Shown here: positions 51,636 to 59,717 of the stretch, in pieces | How the letters are laid out: the number at the start of each line of letters is the position of its first letter | Position numbering within the stretch: position 1 is the stretch's first letter | NCBI RefSeq assembly: GCF_022808955.1 | Contig: NZ_JAKZEY010000034.1 | Span: 1 to 64,000 of the forward strand | DNA length: 64,000 bases | Direction of reading: 5' to 3' | Source: Anaerococcus sp. AGMB09787 | GTDB lineage: Bacteria > Bacillota > Clostridia > Tissierellales > Peptoniphilaceae | The notes under the pieces: generated by a model | Told to the model about the DNA's origin: nothing | What the model saw: the letters and a program-made list of their open reading frames with translations, nothing else | Database searches by the model: none | Made by a program: the position numbers and the translations under genes

Positions 51636-52601
51636 CTATAATCTAATCCTTGGATCAAGTAAGGCTGATATAACATCTACTAAGAAAGATATTGCCAACA
51701 TTACTGTAGCAATAAGTAGAGTTGTTACCATTATGATAGGATAATCACCACTAGTTACAGCCCCCATGAGGGTAGATCCAATTCCTGGCCAGTTAAATAC
51801 TGACTCAATAACTACAGAACCACCTACAAGTCCAGGTATTCTAAGCATTATAGTAACTAGGATAGGTCCCATAGAGTTTCTAAAGGCGTGCATTAAATAT
51901 ACCTTGGATTCTCTAATACCCTTAGACCTTGCAGTCTTTATATACTCTTGATTCATAACTCCTAGCATTGAGTTTCTAGTATACCTTAGAACTGTTGCAA
52001 TCATGGCTATGGATAAGGCTCCAGCAGGAAGGATTAAGTTCTTGATCCTATCTACAAAAGTACTCATACCATATATATTCCTACCTCCTACTGGTAACCA
52101 GCCTAGGGATAGGGCAAAGATTGATATCAAAACTATTCCAAATAAAAATTCTGGTATAGATTGGCCAATAACTCCAATAACTCTTGCTATATAGTCAATT
52201 GGACCATTTTGGTTAACGGCTGATAGGATACCTAAAAATATTCCTAAAAATGTTGAAATAACTAAAGAAGCAACTGCTAATTCCAAAGTTGCTGGAAGCT
52301 TTTGGGCAAGTATTTCACTAATAGCTTGACCATTAATTATAGAATAACCAAAGTCTCCCCTAACAACATTACTAATCCATCTAAAATATTGAACGAAAAT
52401 AGGGTCATTTAGACCATACCTATCTCTTAAAGCCTCGATCATGGCAGGATCTCTGGATGTTCCTGGTGGAAGTAAATAGTTGATAGGGTCTATTGGCATA
52501 GCTTTCAAAGCTACAAAAATCAAGAAAGAAATAATTACTAGCATAGGGATCATCTGTAATAATTTCTTTAATATGTACTTGAAAATATTATTATTGTTCA
52601 T
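51636..52601 (-). CDS. Opp-type ABC transporter permease (OppB/DppB-like)
   Basis: This 321-residue permease has six membrane helices. It shows the DppB/OppB start with KLLQMIPMLVIISFLIF, the external loop LRDRYGLNDPIFVQYF, and the EAA loop ARSKGIRESKVYLMHAFRN. The transcript from the binding-protein gene passes a stable hairpin before this gene, so permease levels may be lower than binding-protein levels. Confidence 0.93.
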   Translation of the reverse strand: MNNNNIFKYILKKLLQMIPMLVIISFLIFVALKAMPIDPINYLLPPGTSRDPAMIEALRDRYGLNDPIFVQYFRWISNVVRGDFGYSIINGQAISEILAQKLPATLELAVASLVISTFLGIFLGILSAVNQNGPIDYIARVIGVIGQSIPEFLFGIVLISIFALSLGWLPVGGRNIYGMSTFVDRIKNLILPAGALSIAMIATVLRYTRNSMLGVMNQEYIKTARSKGIRESKVYLMHAFRNSMGPILVTIMLRIPGLVGGSVVIESVFNWPGIGSTLMGAVTSGDYPIIMVTTLLIATVMLAISFLVDVISALLDPRIRL

Positions 52602-52621
52602 AATTTCCTTCTTTCCATTAT

Positions 52622-52663
52622 TTAAGGAGTTGTCTTAGCATAAAGTTAAAAACAACTCCTTAA
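52622..52663 (-). promoter_or_regulatory. Intra-operon hairpin after the binding-protein gene
   Basis: TTAAGGAGTTGT (52622-52633) pairs perfectly with ACAACTCCTTAA (52652-52663). No T-run follows on the minus strand. Such stems behind a first solute-binding gene often protect the upstream mRNA and lower downstream expression. Confidence 0.6.
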
Positions 52664-52675
52664 TTCTAAACTAAG

Positions 52676-54367
52676 CTATTTTAATTCCCAATTTTCAAAT
52701 CCTATATCAGCTGCAAACCATGGGTTGGTAAATTTTGCACCGTTAGTTTCTACGTTGTCTGTGTTAACAAAGATATCATTCTTTAGCATAAAGATTACTT
52801 CTTTTGATAGGTCTTCTGCTTCTATCTTTTGAAGTTCTTTTAGTATTTCTGCTCTCTTTGTTTCGTCAGTTTCTTGTAGTAATTCTTGGTATTTAGCATC
52901 GTATTTAGATCCTACTTCTTCACCAAATACTTTAACAAGGTTGTTATTTTGTGGAACATATTCTCCATACCACTCTTCATAACCAAATGCTGATAGCCCC
53001 TTTAGAGCAAAGTCATAGTTTCTTAGTTCCATTAGCTCTTGAGTAGCATCTCCTGCAAATTTTTGAACGTTTACGCTAATACCAACCGCTTGTAGGTTTT
53101 GAGCTATAGAATTATATAGGTCTACTGAAGCTTGGTCAGCCATGTAGTATCTAAATTCTAATGGTTGATCATCTGTGTAGCCTATTTCTTGTAATAGTTC
53201 TTTTGCTTTTTCTGGGTTGTAATCAAATTTTTCAAGTTCTGTATTCTTGTTTTCTGAGTCTTTTTCTGGTACACCATAGGTAGACTTTTCAGCTAGTTCA
53301 GGGAATAATGATGCTGTTAAGTTATCCCTATCTATAGCATAGTAAATTGCTTGTCTAAACTTAGGATTTTGTACCCATTTATTAGCAGGTCTTTGTTCAT
53401 TACCTGTTTGGTTAAATACTAGGTAGTAATAGAATAGGGTATCTACAGTTTGACCTTCCCAGTTTTCCTTCTTATCAACAGATGTAACTTCAGTTGGAGC
53501 CTTGGTATTAAATACGTCAGCTTGGTCACCTAATACTGAGTTTAGTTTAGCGTCAGATGGTACTATATTTACAACTACTGATTGGATCTTTGGAGCTTGG
53601 TTTTCATAATTTTCATTTGGCTCAAGGGCTATATAAGAGTCTGTAACAACTTCTTTAACCTTATACATACCATTTGTTATAGGAGCCTTCCAGAAATCAG
53701 CTGTGTGGTATTCTGTCATATCAACACCTTCAAAGCCATGTTGAGGTAAAATAGCAAATTGTGATAGGACTGGAATCATATTACCTACAGATTTTTCCAT
53801 CTCTAGGGTAACCTTATTTCCGTCTACCTTGATTCCTTCAACTTCTTCAGCTGATCCATCTTTATACGCACTTGCTCCCTTGATTGATGAGAAAGCACCT
53901 GTATAAATAGAGTTAACCTTAGCACCCTTTAAAGCACCTTCGATTGAGAATTTAACATCATCACCTGTTAAAGCTTCTCCGTCTGACCATTTAACACCTT
54001 CTTTTAAGTTGAATTCGTAAGACATTCCATCATCAGCCATAGTATAGTCAGCTAATAGGTCTGGTTCAAATTCTGTTAATTCTGGATTAGCTTTGAATAG
54101 GGATCTAAAAGTAATTACCTTGTAGATATCTCCTCTGTTCCACCAAGGTGTATCGAAGTTTGTTCCCTCACCTTGTTTATCAAAAAGCATCCTTAGAGAT
54201 TTACCTTCTTGATCTGCACCTTCATTTGTCTCAGCTACTTCTGTAGTAGCAGTTTCTGCGCCTTGGTCTGTGCTAGCATTTTCTGCAGGTTGGTTTGAGT
54301 TTCCCCCACCACATGCAGTAAGAAGCATCATTGTAGACAAGGCTAAAGATAAAAATTTCTTGTTCAT
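52676..54367 (-). CDS. Opp-type extracellular solute-binding lipoprotein, candidate sialic-acid binder
   Basis: The 563-residue protein begins with a lipoprotein signal (lipobox LLTAC, lipidated C19), a Gly/Asn/Thr/Glu linker, and a family 5 SBP domain (about 55-560) with YEFNLKEGVKWSDGEALTGDDV, the classic Opp/Dpp signature. It is the first gene of the nan operon. Peptide-type binding proteins that bind Neu5Ac are known (SatA of Haemophilus ducreyi and the siaEFGI system of Corynebacterium), so sialic acid is the favoured ligand. Oligopeptides are the alternative. Confidence 0.88.
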   Translation of the reverse strand: MNKKFLSLALSTMMLLTACGGGNSNQPAENASTDQGAETATTEVAETNEGADQEGKSLRMLFDKQGEGTNFDTPWWNRGDIYKVITFRSLFKANPELTEFEPDLLADYTMADDGMSYEFNLKEGVKWSDGEALTGDDVKFSIEGALKGAKVNSIYTGAFSSIKGASAYKDGSAEEVEGIKVDGNKVTLEMEKSVGNMIPVLSQFAILPQHGFEGVDMTEYHTADFWKAPITNGMYKVKEVVTDSYIALEPNENYENQAPKIQSVVVNIVPSDAKLNSVLGDQADVFNTKAPTEVTSVDKKENWEGQTVDTLFYYYLVFNQTGNEQRPANKWVQNPKFRQAIYYAIDRDNLTASLFPELAEKSTYGVPEKDSENKNTELEKFDYNPEKAKELLQEIGYTDDQPLEFRYYMADQASVDLYNSIAQNLQAVGISVNVQKFAGDATQELMELRNYDFALKGLSAFGYEEWYGEYVPQNNNLVKVFGEEVGSKYDAKYQELLQETDETKRAEILKELQKIEAEDLSKEVIFMLKNDIFVNTDNVETNGAKFTNPWFAADIGFENWELK

Positions 54368-54389
54368 ATTCCCTCCAATAGTTTTTCTG

Positions 54390-54432
54390 AAATGTTTGAA
54401 TTACTTGGAAATCCTTGGAATCGCAAACATTT
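54390..54432 (-). promoter_or_regulatory. Inverted repeat in the nan operon leader, possible operator
   Basis: AAATGTTTG (54390-54398) and CAAACATTT (54424-54432) are perfect inverted arms 25 bases apart. Between them the hexamer TTGGAA occurs twice, 10 bases apart. The element lies between the -10 and the start codon, where a repressor could act. Confidence 0.45.
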
Positions 54433-54445
54433 TCCTATATATAAC

Positions 54446-54474
54446 ATTGTAGCACTTTCATAAACGGAAATCAA
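54446..54474 (-). promoter_or_regulatory. Sigma-A promoter of the nan/Opp operon
   Basis: Minus strand: -35 TTGATT (54469-54474), 17-base spacer, -10 TACAAT (54446-54451). No other promoter or terminator as clear is seen before the terminator at 44436-44463, so it may drive all nine genes. Confidence 0.72.
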
Positions 54475-54516
54475 GTTGACACTTTAAAACGCTAAGTTTT
54501 CAATCAAAAGAAAAAA

Positions 54517-54533
54517 ACCGATATAAATCAGGT
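54517..54533 (-). terminator. Small terminator at the end of the S41 gene
   Basis: Minus strand ACCTGAT-TTAT-ATCGGT stem with one bulge, followed by TTTTTTT. It overlaps the first base of the stop codon. Confidence 0.5.
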
Positions 54534-55921
54534 CATCTTATCATCTCTTGGATTATTCTTATGCTATCCTTATAGGAATTTGTTTCTATATCAGGTTTGG
54601 TAGGATTTTCTTCGTTGAGCTTGCCCTCACTATCAAAGCCCAGAGTGTTGGTATAGGTAAAGACTATCCCTGAGTTTGGCAAGACTGAATTAATAAGTCC
54701 CAGTGTTATACCATCACCCTTGGTTTGCTCGCCCAAAAGGATGCCAGCATTGGAATTTTTCATAAAGTTGGTGAAGCCTTCTGCTGCCGAATATACTTGC
54801 TTATCCACTAGGATAAATATTTCTCCATCAAAACCATAGTCCCTATCGGACTTATCAGGGCTAATGGATATTATGTCCTTCATATAGAGGTCAAATCCTT
54901 CTATGTCCTTGGTATTTAAAATGTTTAGGGCAGAGGTATCCATATTTTCTAGCCTTTCTGCATTCAAGTTCTCATCTGCAAAGATAAGCTTTGCCTTATC
55001 AGAGTCCTTAAAGAATAGACTGTTTGTAACTTTTTTTGGACTGGTTAAAAGCTTTGGTAGGAGGAAGTTTTGCCAATAGTCCTCGTTTCCTCCAGAATTG
55101 CCCCTAATATCTATGATAAGGGCCTTATAGAGGTGCTTGTTTTTTAGAAAGTCCTTTAGGACCTTTAGGTCTTCACTATACTTAGATACTCCTGCCATCT
55201 CTTTAATTTTAATAAGGCCAAGACCCTTACCGAGATCTTCAAAGCTTAGGTTACTAGGATCAGCCGTTTCAAAGATAGCCCTTCTCCTATAGAGGTCTAT
55301 GTTATCTTCATCAGATTGCTTGCCCTTTAGGTCATACCTATTCCTTACCACGCTTCGATTAAGGTTTAAAAATTCATAATATATGGATGGGGACTTGAAA
55401 TTTTGGGCAAAGTAGTCTAAGGTATCCTTGACATAGGCCTTATCAGCTATCTTGGCATGGTCGCTTTTAAGGTCTCCCATAATCATTTTTAAAGTCTCGA
55501 TAAATTCCTCATCGGTCTTAGCTTTTTTGACCATGTTTAAATACTTGTCATGAGATTTCAAAAAATCGATTTTGTTCCTTCTCTTGAGGACTTCAAAAAA
55601 TGGGTAGTTTTCCTTAAGTTCCTTAAAGAGGACCTCAAAGTCTTCTACCATTTCATCCTTCGTTAGCTCTTTAGGTTTTTTGGGGTCAGGAAGTTCAAGT
55701 TTGAGGGGACTTTTTAGGCCTTGGTACCATTTTAAATACTCATCTACACTAAATTCTTCAATCTTATCTGGGTGAAATTTCCCATCTGTTAGAACTGTAC
55801 CCTCCCTCTCATAGGTAAACTGAGCTCTCCTTGCCATAAGCTGGTCAAACCTTCTAGGTACGCAGGCTGTTACAAAGCTTACAAGTAAGATAAGACTAAG
55901 AATTTTTGCTTTAGCCTTCAT
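54533..55921 (-). CDS. S41 family peptidase-like lipoprotein
   Basis: The 462-residue protein has a lipoprotein signal (VTAC, C20) and, in the second half, the tail-specific-protease (S41) fold. Signs are IDIRGNSGGNEDYW and QVYSAAEGFTNF with candidate nucleophile S378, then GILLGEQTKGDG. No PDZ domain is apparent. The N-terminal 230 residues, rich in charged helices, are family-specific. It would act on the outer face of the membrane. It is the last gene of the tsaE-tsaB-rimI-tsaD operon, where its role is unrelated or unknown. Confidence 0.82.
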   Translation of the reverse strand: MKAKAKILSLILLVSFVTACVPRRFDQLMARRAQFTYEREGTVLTDGKFHPDKIEEFSVDEYLKWYQGLKSPLKLELPDPKKPKELTKDEMVEDFEVLFKELKENYPFFEVLKRRNKIDFLKSHDKYLNMVKKAKTDEEFIETLKMIMGDLKSDHAKIADKAYVKDTLDYFAQNFKSPSIYYEFLNLNRSVVRNRYDLKGKQSDEDNIDLYRRRAIFETADPSNLSFEDLGKGLGLIKIKEMAGVSKYSEDLKVLKDFLKNKHLYKALIIDIRGNSGGNEDYWQNFLLPKLLTSPKKVTNSLFFKDSDKAKLIFADENLNAERLENMDTSALNILNTKDIEGFDLYMKDIISISPDKSDRDYGFDGEIFILVDKQVYSAAEGFTNFMKNSNAGILLGEQTKGDGITLGLINSVLPNSGIVFTYTNTLGFDSEGKLNEENPTKPDIETNSYKDSIRIIQEMIR

Positions 55922-56274
55922 TAGAGGCCTCCATTTAGGACTAGGTCCCTCTTGTAGAGGTCAAATAAGAGGGCAATGTTTCCTATAGGATTTACTAGAG
56001 AATAGATTCCTATAAAGACCATAATAAAGTAAAGTTTCTTGACCTCAGCTTTTCTGATTCCCCCTATGGAATAGGATCTTGCCCTAAATACTCCGAAGGA
56101 ATAGAGGATAGCAAAGACCCCAAATACCACTTCAAAAATTTCCCTAAAATAAATGCCAAAGCCCAGCACACCAAGTCCTGCCAAAAACCGTATTATGGCG
56201 CTTATCCTATTTAATTTATTGTATTTTTTGATAATATTTCTAACCCTAGGGTTAGACCTTTCACTTTTTGCCAT
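55921..56274 (-). CDS. Small membrane protein of unknown function
   Basis: The 117-residue product has a basic N-terminus (about 1-22) and three or four hydrophobic segments (about 25-40, 44-62, 82-98 and 99-108). I do not recognise a family. It lies one base after tsaD and shares one base with the S41 lipoprotein gene, so it is certainly translated in this operon if the operon is. A joint role with the lipoprotein at the membrane is possible. Confidence 0.7.
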   Translation of the reverse strand: MAKSERSNPRVRNIIKKYNKLNRISAIIRFLAGLGVLGFGIYFREIFEVVFGVFAILYSFGVFRARSYSIGGIRKAEVKKLYFIMVFIGIYSLVNPIGNIALLFDLYKRDLVLNGGL

Positions 56275-56275
56275 A

Positions 56276-57286
56276 TCATAATTCCAAGTTTGGGTAAACC
56301 TTCATAAATTTGCTGTCTGTATCACCATTTTTGTAATTTAGATAGCCTGCCATGGCCACCATAGCTGCATTGTCGGTACACAAGATAAGATCTGGATAAT
56401 AAAGCTCCATCCCCTCCTTATCAAGCTCTTCTTTAAGTCTCTCTCTAAGCCTAGAGTTTGCAGCGACTCCCCCACTTACGGCGAGGGTCTTAAGGCCTGT
56501 TTCCCTTAGGAGTTTCATAGACTTGGCTACCAAAACATCGACCACTGCCTCTTCAAAGCTTGCAGCAAGGTCAGCCTTATTTACCTCTATTCCCTTTTGC
56601 TCTTGGGTGTGGGCGTAGTTAATAACCGCTGTCTTTAGCCCTGAGAAGGAAAAGTCATAGGAATTCTTCTCGAGCATTACCCTAGGGAAGTCTATGGCTT
56701 CCTTATTGCCTTCCTTGGATAGCTTATCTATCTTTGGTCCACCTGGATAGCCAAGACCTATCTTTCTTGCGACCTTATCAAAGGATTCTCCTACCGCATC
56801 ATCCAAAGTCCTACCCACAACCTCATAGTCTGTGTAGGAGTTTACCTTACATAGATAGGTGTGGCCCCCTGATACAACCAAGGATATAAATGGAGGCTCT
56901 AACTCCTTGTGGGTTAGGTAATTAGCACAAATATGGCCTTGCATATGGTTTGCCCCAATCATTGGCTTATTTAGAGCGAGGGATAAGGCCTTACTGGCTG
57001 ATATCCCTACCAAGAGTGATCCCATAAGACCAGGCCCCTTAGTTACTGATATAAGGTCTATATCTTCATAGGTCAAGCCCGCATCACTAAGGGCCTTATC
57101 TATCAGAGGATTTATAGCCTCCAAGTGCTTCCTACTTGCAATCTCAGGTACCACTCCACCAAAGAGGGTATGGATATCTATCTGAGATGATATTAAATTT
57201 ACGAGAACTTCTCTATCATTTTTGAGAATAGCAACAGAGCTATCATCGCAACTTGTCTCTATTCCCAATGTATAAAAATCTGTCAT
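56276..57286 (-). CDS. tsaD: tRNA N6-threonylcarbamoyladenosine transferase TsaD
   Basis: This 336-residue ASKHA-fold enzyme transfers threonylcarbamoyl to A37 of ANN-reading tRNAs. It has the start LGIETSCDDSS, metal-binding H114 and H118 in HMQGH, the SGGHTYL loop, and the C-terminal CTDNAAMVA. It works with TsaB and TsaE, whose genes are in the same operon. It overlaps rimI by 4 bases. Confidence 0.97.
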   Translation of the reverse strand: MTDFYTLGIETSCDDSSVAILKNDREVLVNLISSQIDIHTLFGGVVPEIASRKHLEAINPLIDKALSDAGLTYEDIDLISVTKGPGLMGSLLVGISASKALSLALNKPMIGANHMQGHICANYLTHKELEPPFISLVVSGGHTYLCKVNSYTDYEVVGRTLDDAVGESFDKVARKIGLGYPGGPKIDKLSKEGNKEAIDFPRVMLEKNSYDFSFSGLKTAVINYAHTQEQKGIEVNKADLAASFEEAVVDVLVAKSMKLLRETGLKTLAVSGGVAANSRLRERLKEELDKEGMELYYPDLILCTDNAAMVAMAGYLNYKNGDTDSKFMKVYPNLEL

Positions 57287-57720
57287 TTAAGTATCCTTTT
57301 CATATTGTAGGCATCTTCTCCTAACTTTTGATAGTAATTCTTCCTGATGCCTACTCTTTCAAAACCGAATTTTTCATATAGGGCAAGGGCTCTTTTATTT
57401 TTGGTAGAAACTTCTAGCCATATTTCGCTTGCCCCTTCTTTGACCGACTTATCTATTAGGTGGGATAATAATTCGCTTCCTACCCCCCTTTTCCTATAAT
57501 TTTTATCGACTGCTATAGTAAAGACCTCTACCAAATCTAGGACCTTGCTTGCTATGTAAAAGCCCAGTATCTCGCCCTTATCCTCGTAGACATAGTGGCT
57601 TAGTAGGCTATTTTGGGTAAGCTCCCTTATAAGTTGCTTCTTGCTCCAAGGCTCAAAAAAAGACTCATTTTCGATTTGGTAAACCCTGTCGGTATCACTT
57701 ATTTGCATCTTTCTTATCAT
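57283..57720 (-). CDS. rimI: Ribosomal-protein-alanine N-acetyltransferase RimI
   Basis: The 145-residue GNAT acetyltransferase has the acetyl-CoA loop in VDKNYRKRGVGSELLSHL and the later NKRALALYEKFGFERVGIRKNYY motif typical of RimI, which acetylates the N-terminus of ribosomal protein S18. The gene overlaps tsaB by 26 bases and tsaD by 4, a common order in Firmicutes. No strong ribosome site is seen, so translational coupling is likely. Confidence 0.92.
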   Translation of the reverse strand: MIRKMQISDTDRVYQIENESFFEPWSKKQLIRELTQNSLLSHYVYEDKGEILGFYIASKVLDLVEVFTIAVDKNYRKRGVGSELLSHLIDKSVKEGASEIWLEVSTKNKRALALYEKFGFERVGIRKNYYQKLGEDAYNMKRILK

Positions 57721-58378
57721 TTTCTATTAATTGCCTTTCAGCTTGACTTTTCCTAAGATAATTTGGTTTTATAGTATAGAGGTCTTCTCCTATTAGCTCA
57801 CCTTCTAGGGCAATCTTTATTAAGGACCTCCCTATAGAATTGTTGAAATTTATGGGTAGAGAGATGGCTCTACCGAACCTATCCTCATACTTTTCATTCA
57901 TAGTTCCTATAAGCTCAATGCTTCGACCAAGCTCATTTACCCTTCTTGAAAAATCATCTATGGTATAAAGGTCTTCTTTGATTAGCTCATTAAAGTCCTT
58001 GTCATAGGCTGCACCATAGACCCTATTGCCCCTGGCATCTATCATAGGGACCTTGACCCTATCTGATGAACTGTTGTTGGCTAGGGCAAGGAGGGTGCTT
58101 ATAGGGATTAGGTCCTTCTTATAAACTTGGGCAAGGGTTTTTGCTATAGTCATCCCTATCCTAAGTCCTGTAAAAGACCCCGGCCCCTTGGCTATTACAA
58201 ATTTATCAATATCAGCTATCTCCATTCCCAAAAGCCCTAACAAGGTCTCGATCATAGGGACCATAGACTCGCTATGGGTCTTTTGTTGGTTGACATTAAA
58301 ATCTCCTATAATCTCATTTTCATCTGCTATAGTTACAGTTGAAATCATAGTTGATGTATCAATTGCTAAAATGTTCAT
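57695..58378 (-). CDS. tsaB: tRNA threonylcarbamoyladenosine biosynthesis protein TsaB
   Basis: The 227-residue TsaD paralogue has the start ILAIDTSTMISTVTI and the GPGSFTGLRIG motif. It lacks the metal histidines and serves as the non-catalytic partner of TsaD. It overlaps tsaE by 20 bases, and its C-terminal end overlaps rimI. Confidence 0.96.
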   Translation of the reverse strand: MNILAIDTSTMISTVTIADENEIIGDFNVNQQKTHSESMVPMIETLLGLLGMEIADIDKFVIAKGPGSFTGLRIGMTIAKTLAQVYKKDLIPISTLLALANNSSSDRVKVPMIDARGNRVYGAAYDKDFNELIKEDLYTIDDFSRRVNELGRSIELIGTMNEKYEDRFGRAISLPINFNNSIGRSLIKIALEGELIGEDLYTIKPNYLRKSQAERQLIENDKKDANK

Positions 58379-58805
58379 TTATTTCCCTTCCTCGTTGGCT
58401 CTCATCTGATATTGTAAGCTCTCTAGTATTTTCGTCTATTTTTTCTATATTTATATCAATCATACCATCTGGCAAGTAGTCTTTGGCATTTACAGACCAT
58501 TCTATAAAGCTAATGGCATCAGTCGGATAAAAATACTCTTCAAAGTCTATATCCAATATATCATCCGGATCATCTAGCCTATAGAGGTCTAAGTGGTAAA
58601 TCTTCTTATCTCCCTCGTAGATATTAACCAAGGCAAAGGTAGGTGATGATGAATCATCTATGCCGAGCTCTTTTGCTATAAGAGAAGTTAGGGTGGTCTT
58701 GCCTGCTCCCATTTCTCCAATTAAATTAACAACATCTCCCTCAACTAAGAGAGCTGATAAGTCATGAGCAAAGGACTCAAGTTCTTCTAAATTCTTAATT
58801 TCCAT
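58359..58805 (-). CDS. tsaE: tRNA threonylcarbamoyladenosine biosynthesis ATPase TsaE
   Basis: This 148-residue small P-loop ATPase has Walker A GEMGAGKTTL and the downstream SPTFALVNIY and HLDLYRLDDP motifs of the family. It resets the TsaBD complex during t6A synthesis. It is the first gene of the operon. AAGGAG lies before the ATG, and a TATAAT at 58823-58828 may be the -10 of the operon; the -35 is poor. Confidence 0.96.
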   Translation of the reverse strand: MEIKNLEELESFAHDLSALLVEGDVVNLIGEMGAGKTTLTSLIAKELGIDDSSSPTFALVNIYEGDKKIYHLDLYRLDDPDDILDIDFEEYFYPTDAISFIEWSVNAKDYLPDGMIDINIEKIDENTRELTISDESQRGREINEHFSN

Positions 58806-58822
58806 AAATAACTCCTTATACT

Positions 58823-58828
58823 ATTATA
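58823..58828 (-). promoter_or_regulatory. -10 box of the tsaE operon
   Basis: TATAAT on the minus strand about 10 bases upstream of the tsaE ribosome site. The -35 region is T-rich without a clear TTGACA, and the preceding terminator at 58852-58873 overlaps it. Confidence 0.35.
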
Positions 58829-58851
58829 CTCCAAAGGATATAAATAGAAAA

Positions 58852-58873
58852 AGTCCCACCATGAGGCAGGACC
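58852..58873 (-). terminator. Terminator of ribU
   Basis: Minus strand stem GGTCC-TG-CC / GG-TG-GGACT with a TCAT loop and an internal mismatch, followed by TTTTT. It begins about 10 bases past the ribU stop. Confidence 0.7.
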
Positions 58874-58882
58874 TATAGTTTC

Positions 58883-59476
58883 TTATTTTTTAAGTAAGGG
58901 TGATACCCTCTTGTAGAGGAAGTAGGTTACGAGAGATGCCACAGAGCCCTTAATTATATTAAAAGGAGCTACTGATAGGAGCATCAAGGTAAAGTATGAG
59001 CTTACAAGGCCATTTCCCCCTTGGGTCATCTCTACAAAGGCCATCATATCAAGTTTCATAGCCTTACCATAGGCTGGAAATACTACAAAGGCGTTTGATA
59101 GGGTTGCTATTACCGTCATAGCCAAGACTCCTAGGACTAGGGCCACTATAGCATTTTTCTTATTCCTTCTCTTCCTATAAACACTAGCTGCTACAAAAAC
59201 AAAGGTAGCACCTACTATAAAGTTTGATAGCTCCCCAACTCCTGCTGTTGTGGTCTTGGTTAGGTTTAGGACATTCTTAATTAATTGAACGATGACCCCC
59301 ACAAGAGGACCTCCTGCAAAGCCACCAAGTAGAGCAGGCACATCGGCTAGGTCTACCTTCATGAAGGGTGGTGCTATAGGGATAGGTAGTTGGATAAACA
59401 TAAGCACATAGGATATGGCTGACAAGATACCTATTTTAACAATAGAGTTCAAAGAAAATATTTTATTTTTATTCAC
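58883..59476 (-). CDS. ribU: Riboflavin ECF transporter substrate-binding subunit RibU
   Basis: This 197-residue S component of an energy-coupling factor transporter has six membrane segments, the family start SLNSIVKIGILSAISYVLMFI, and the DVPALLGGFAGGPLVG loop. The start is GTG at 59476: AAAGGAGG precedes it, and the longer frame to 59548 would run backwards through the riboswitch terminator. The FMN riboswitch directly upstream confirms the substrate as riboflavin. The shared energising module (EcfAA'T) is not in the window. Confidence 0.93.
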   Translation of the reverse strand: MNKNKIFSLNSIVKIGILSAISYVLMFIQLPIPIAPPFMKVDLADVPALLGGFAGGPLVGVIVQLIKNVLNLTKTTTAGVGELSNFIVGATFVFVAASVYRKRRNKKNAIVALVLGVLAMTVIATLSNAFVVFPAYGKAMKLDMMAFVEMTQGGNGLVSSYFTLMLLSVAPFNIIKGSVASLVTYFLYKRVSPLLKK

Positions 59477-59497
59477 AATTCCTCCTTTTAGGGCAAG

Positions 59498-59520
59498 AAA
59501 AAAAAGCCCTAGTTCAGGGC
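59498..59520 (-). terminator. Riboswitch-controlled terminator before ribU
   Basis: Minus strand GCCCT-GAACT-AGGGC followed by TTTTTTTT, placed between the aptamer and the ribU ribosome site. A second GCCCT at 59490-59494 could pair with the AGGGC arm as an alternative structure. Confidence 0.8.
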
Positions 59521-59535
59521 AACAAAAAAGATTCA

Positions 59536-59655
59536 TTTCTTCTTCCATCCAGACTATACTGTCGGTATCAGAATTTCACTGATTCAGTTCACAGAACTCG
59601 CGGACTTTACCGCCGGTCAAGGAATCTCACCTCACCCTGAAGACGATCCTTAGAT
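59536..59655 (-). promoter_or_regulatory. FMN riboswitch (RFN element)
   Basis: Read on the minus strand, the conserved blocks appear in order: AGGATCGTCTTCAGGGTGAG near the 5' end, GACCGGCGGTAAAGTCCGCGAG, a variable GAATCAGTGAAATTCTGAT arm, then CCGACAGTATAGTCTGGATG closing with GAAGAAG. With FMN bound it should favour the terminator at 59498-59520 and switch ribU off. Confidence 0.95.
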
Positions 59656-59656
59656 C

Positions 59657-59662
59657 ATTATA
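59657..59662 (-). promoter_or_regulatory. -10 box of the ribU transcript
   Basis: TATAAT on the minus strand directly upstream of the FMN aptamer. No convincing -35 at 16-18 bases. Confidence 0.45.
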
Positions 59663-59717
59663 ATTTATTTTATTTATAGGTACATATTACCACAAAGTTT
59701 CTAAATAAGCAAAGTTT

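Noticed and set aside
59477-59548. 24-residue N-terminal extension of RibU
   Set aside because: It would translate the riboswitch terminator; GTG at 59476 has a perfect AAAGGAGG.
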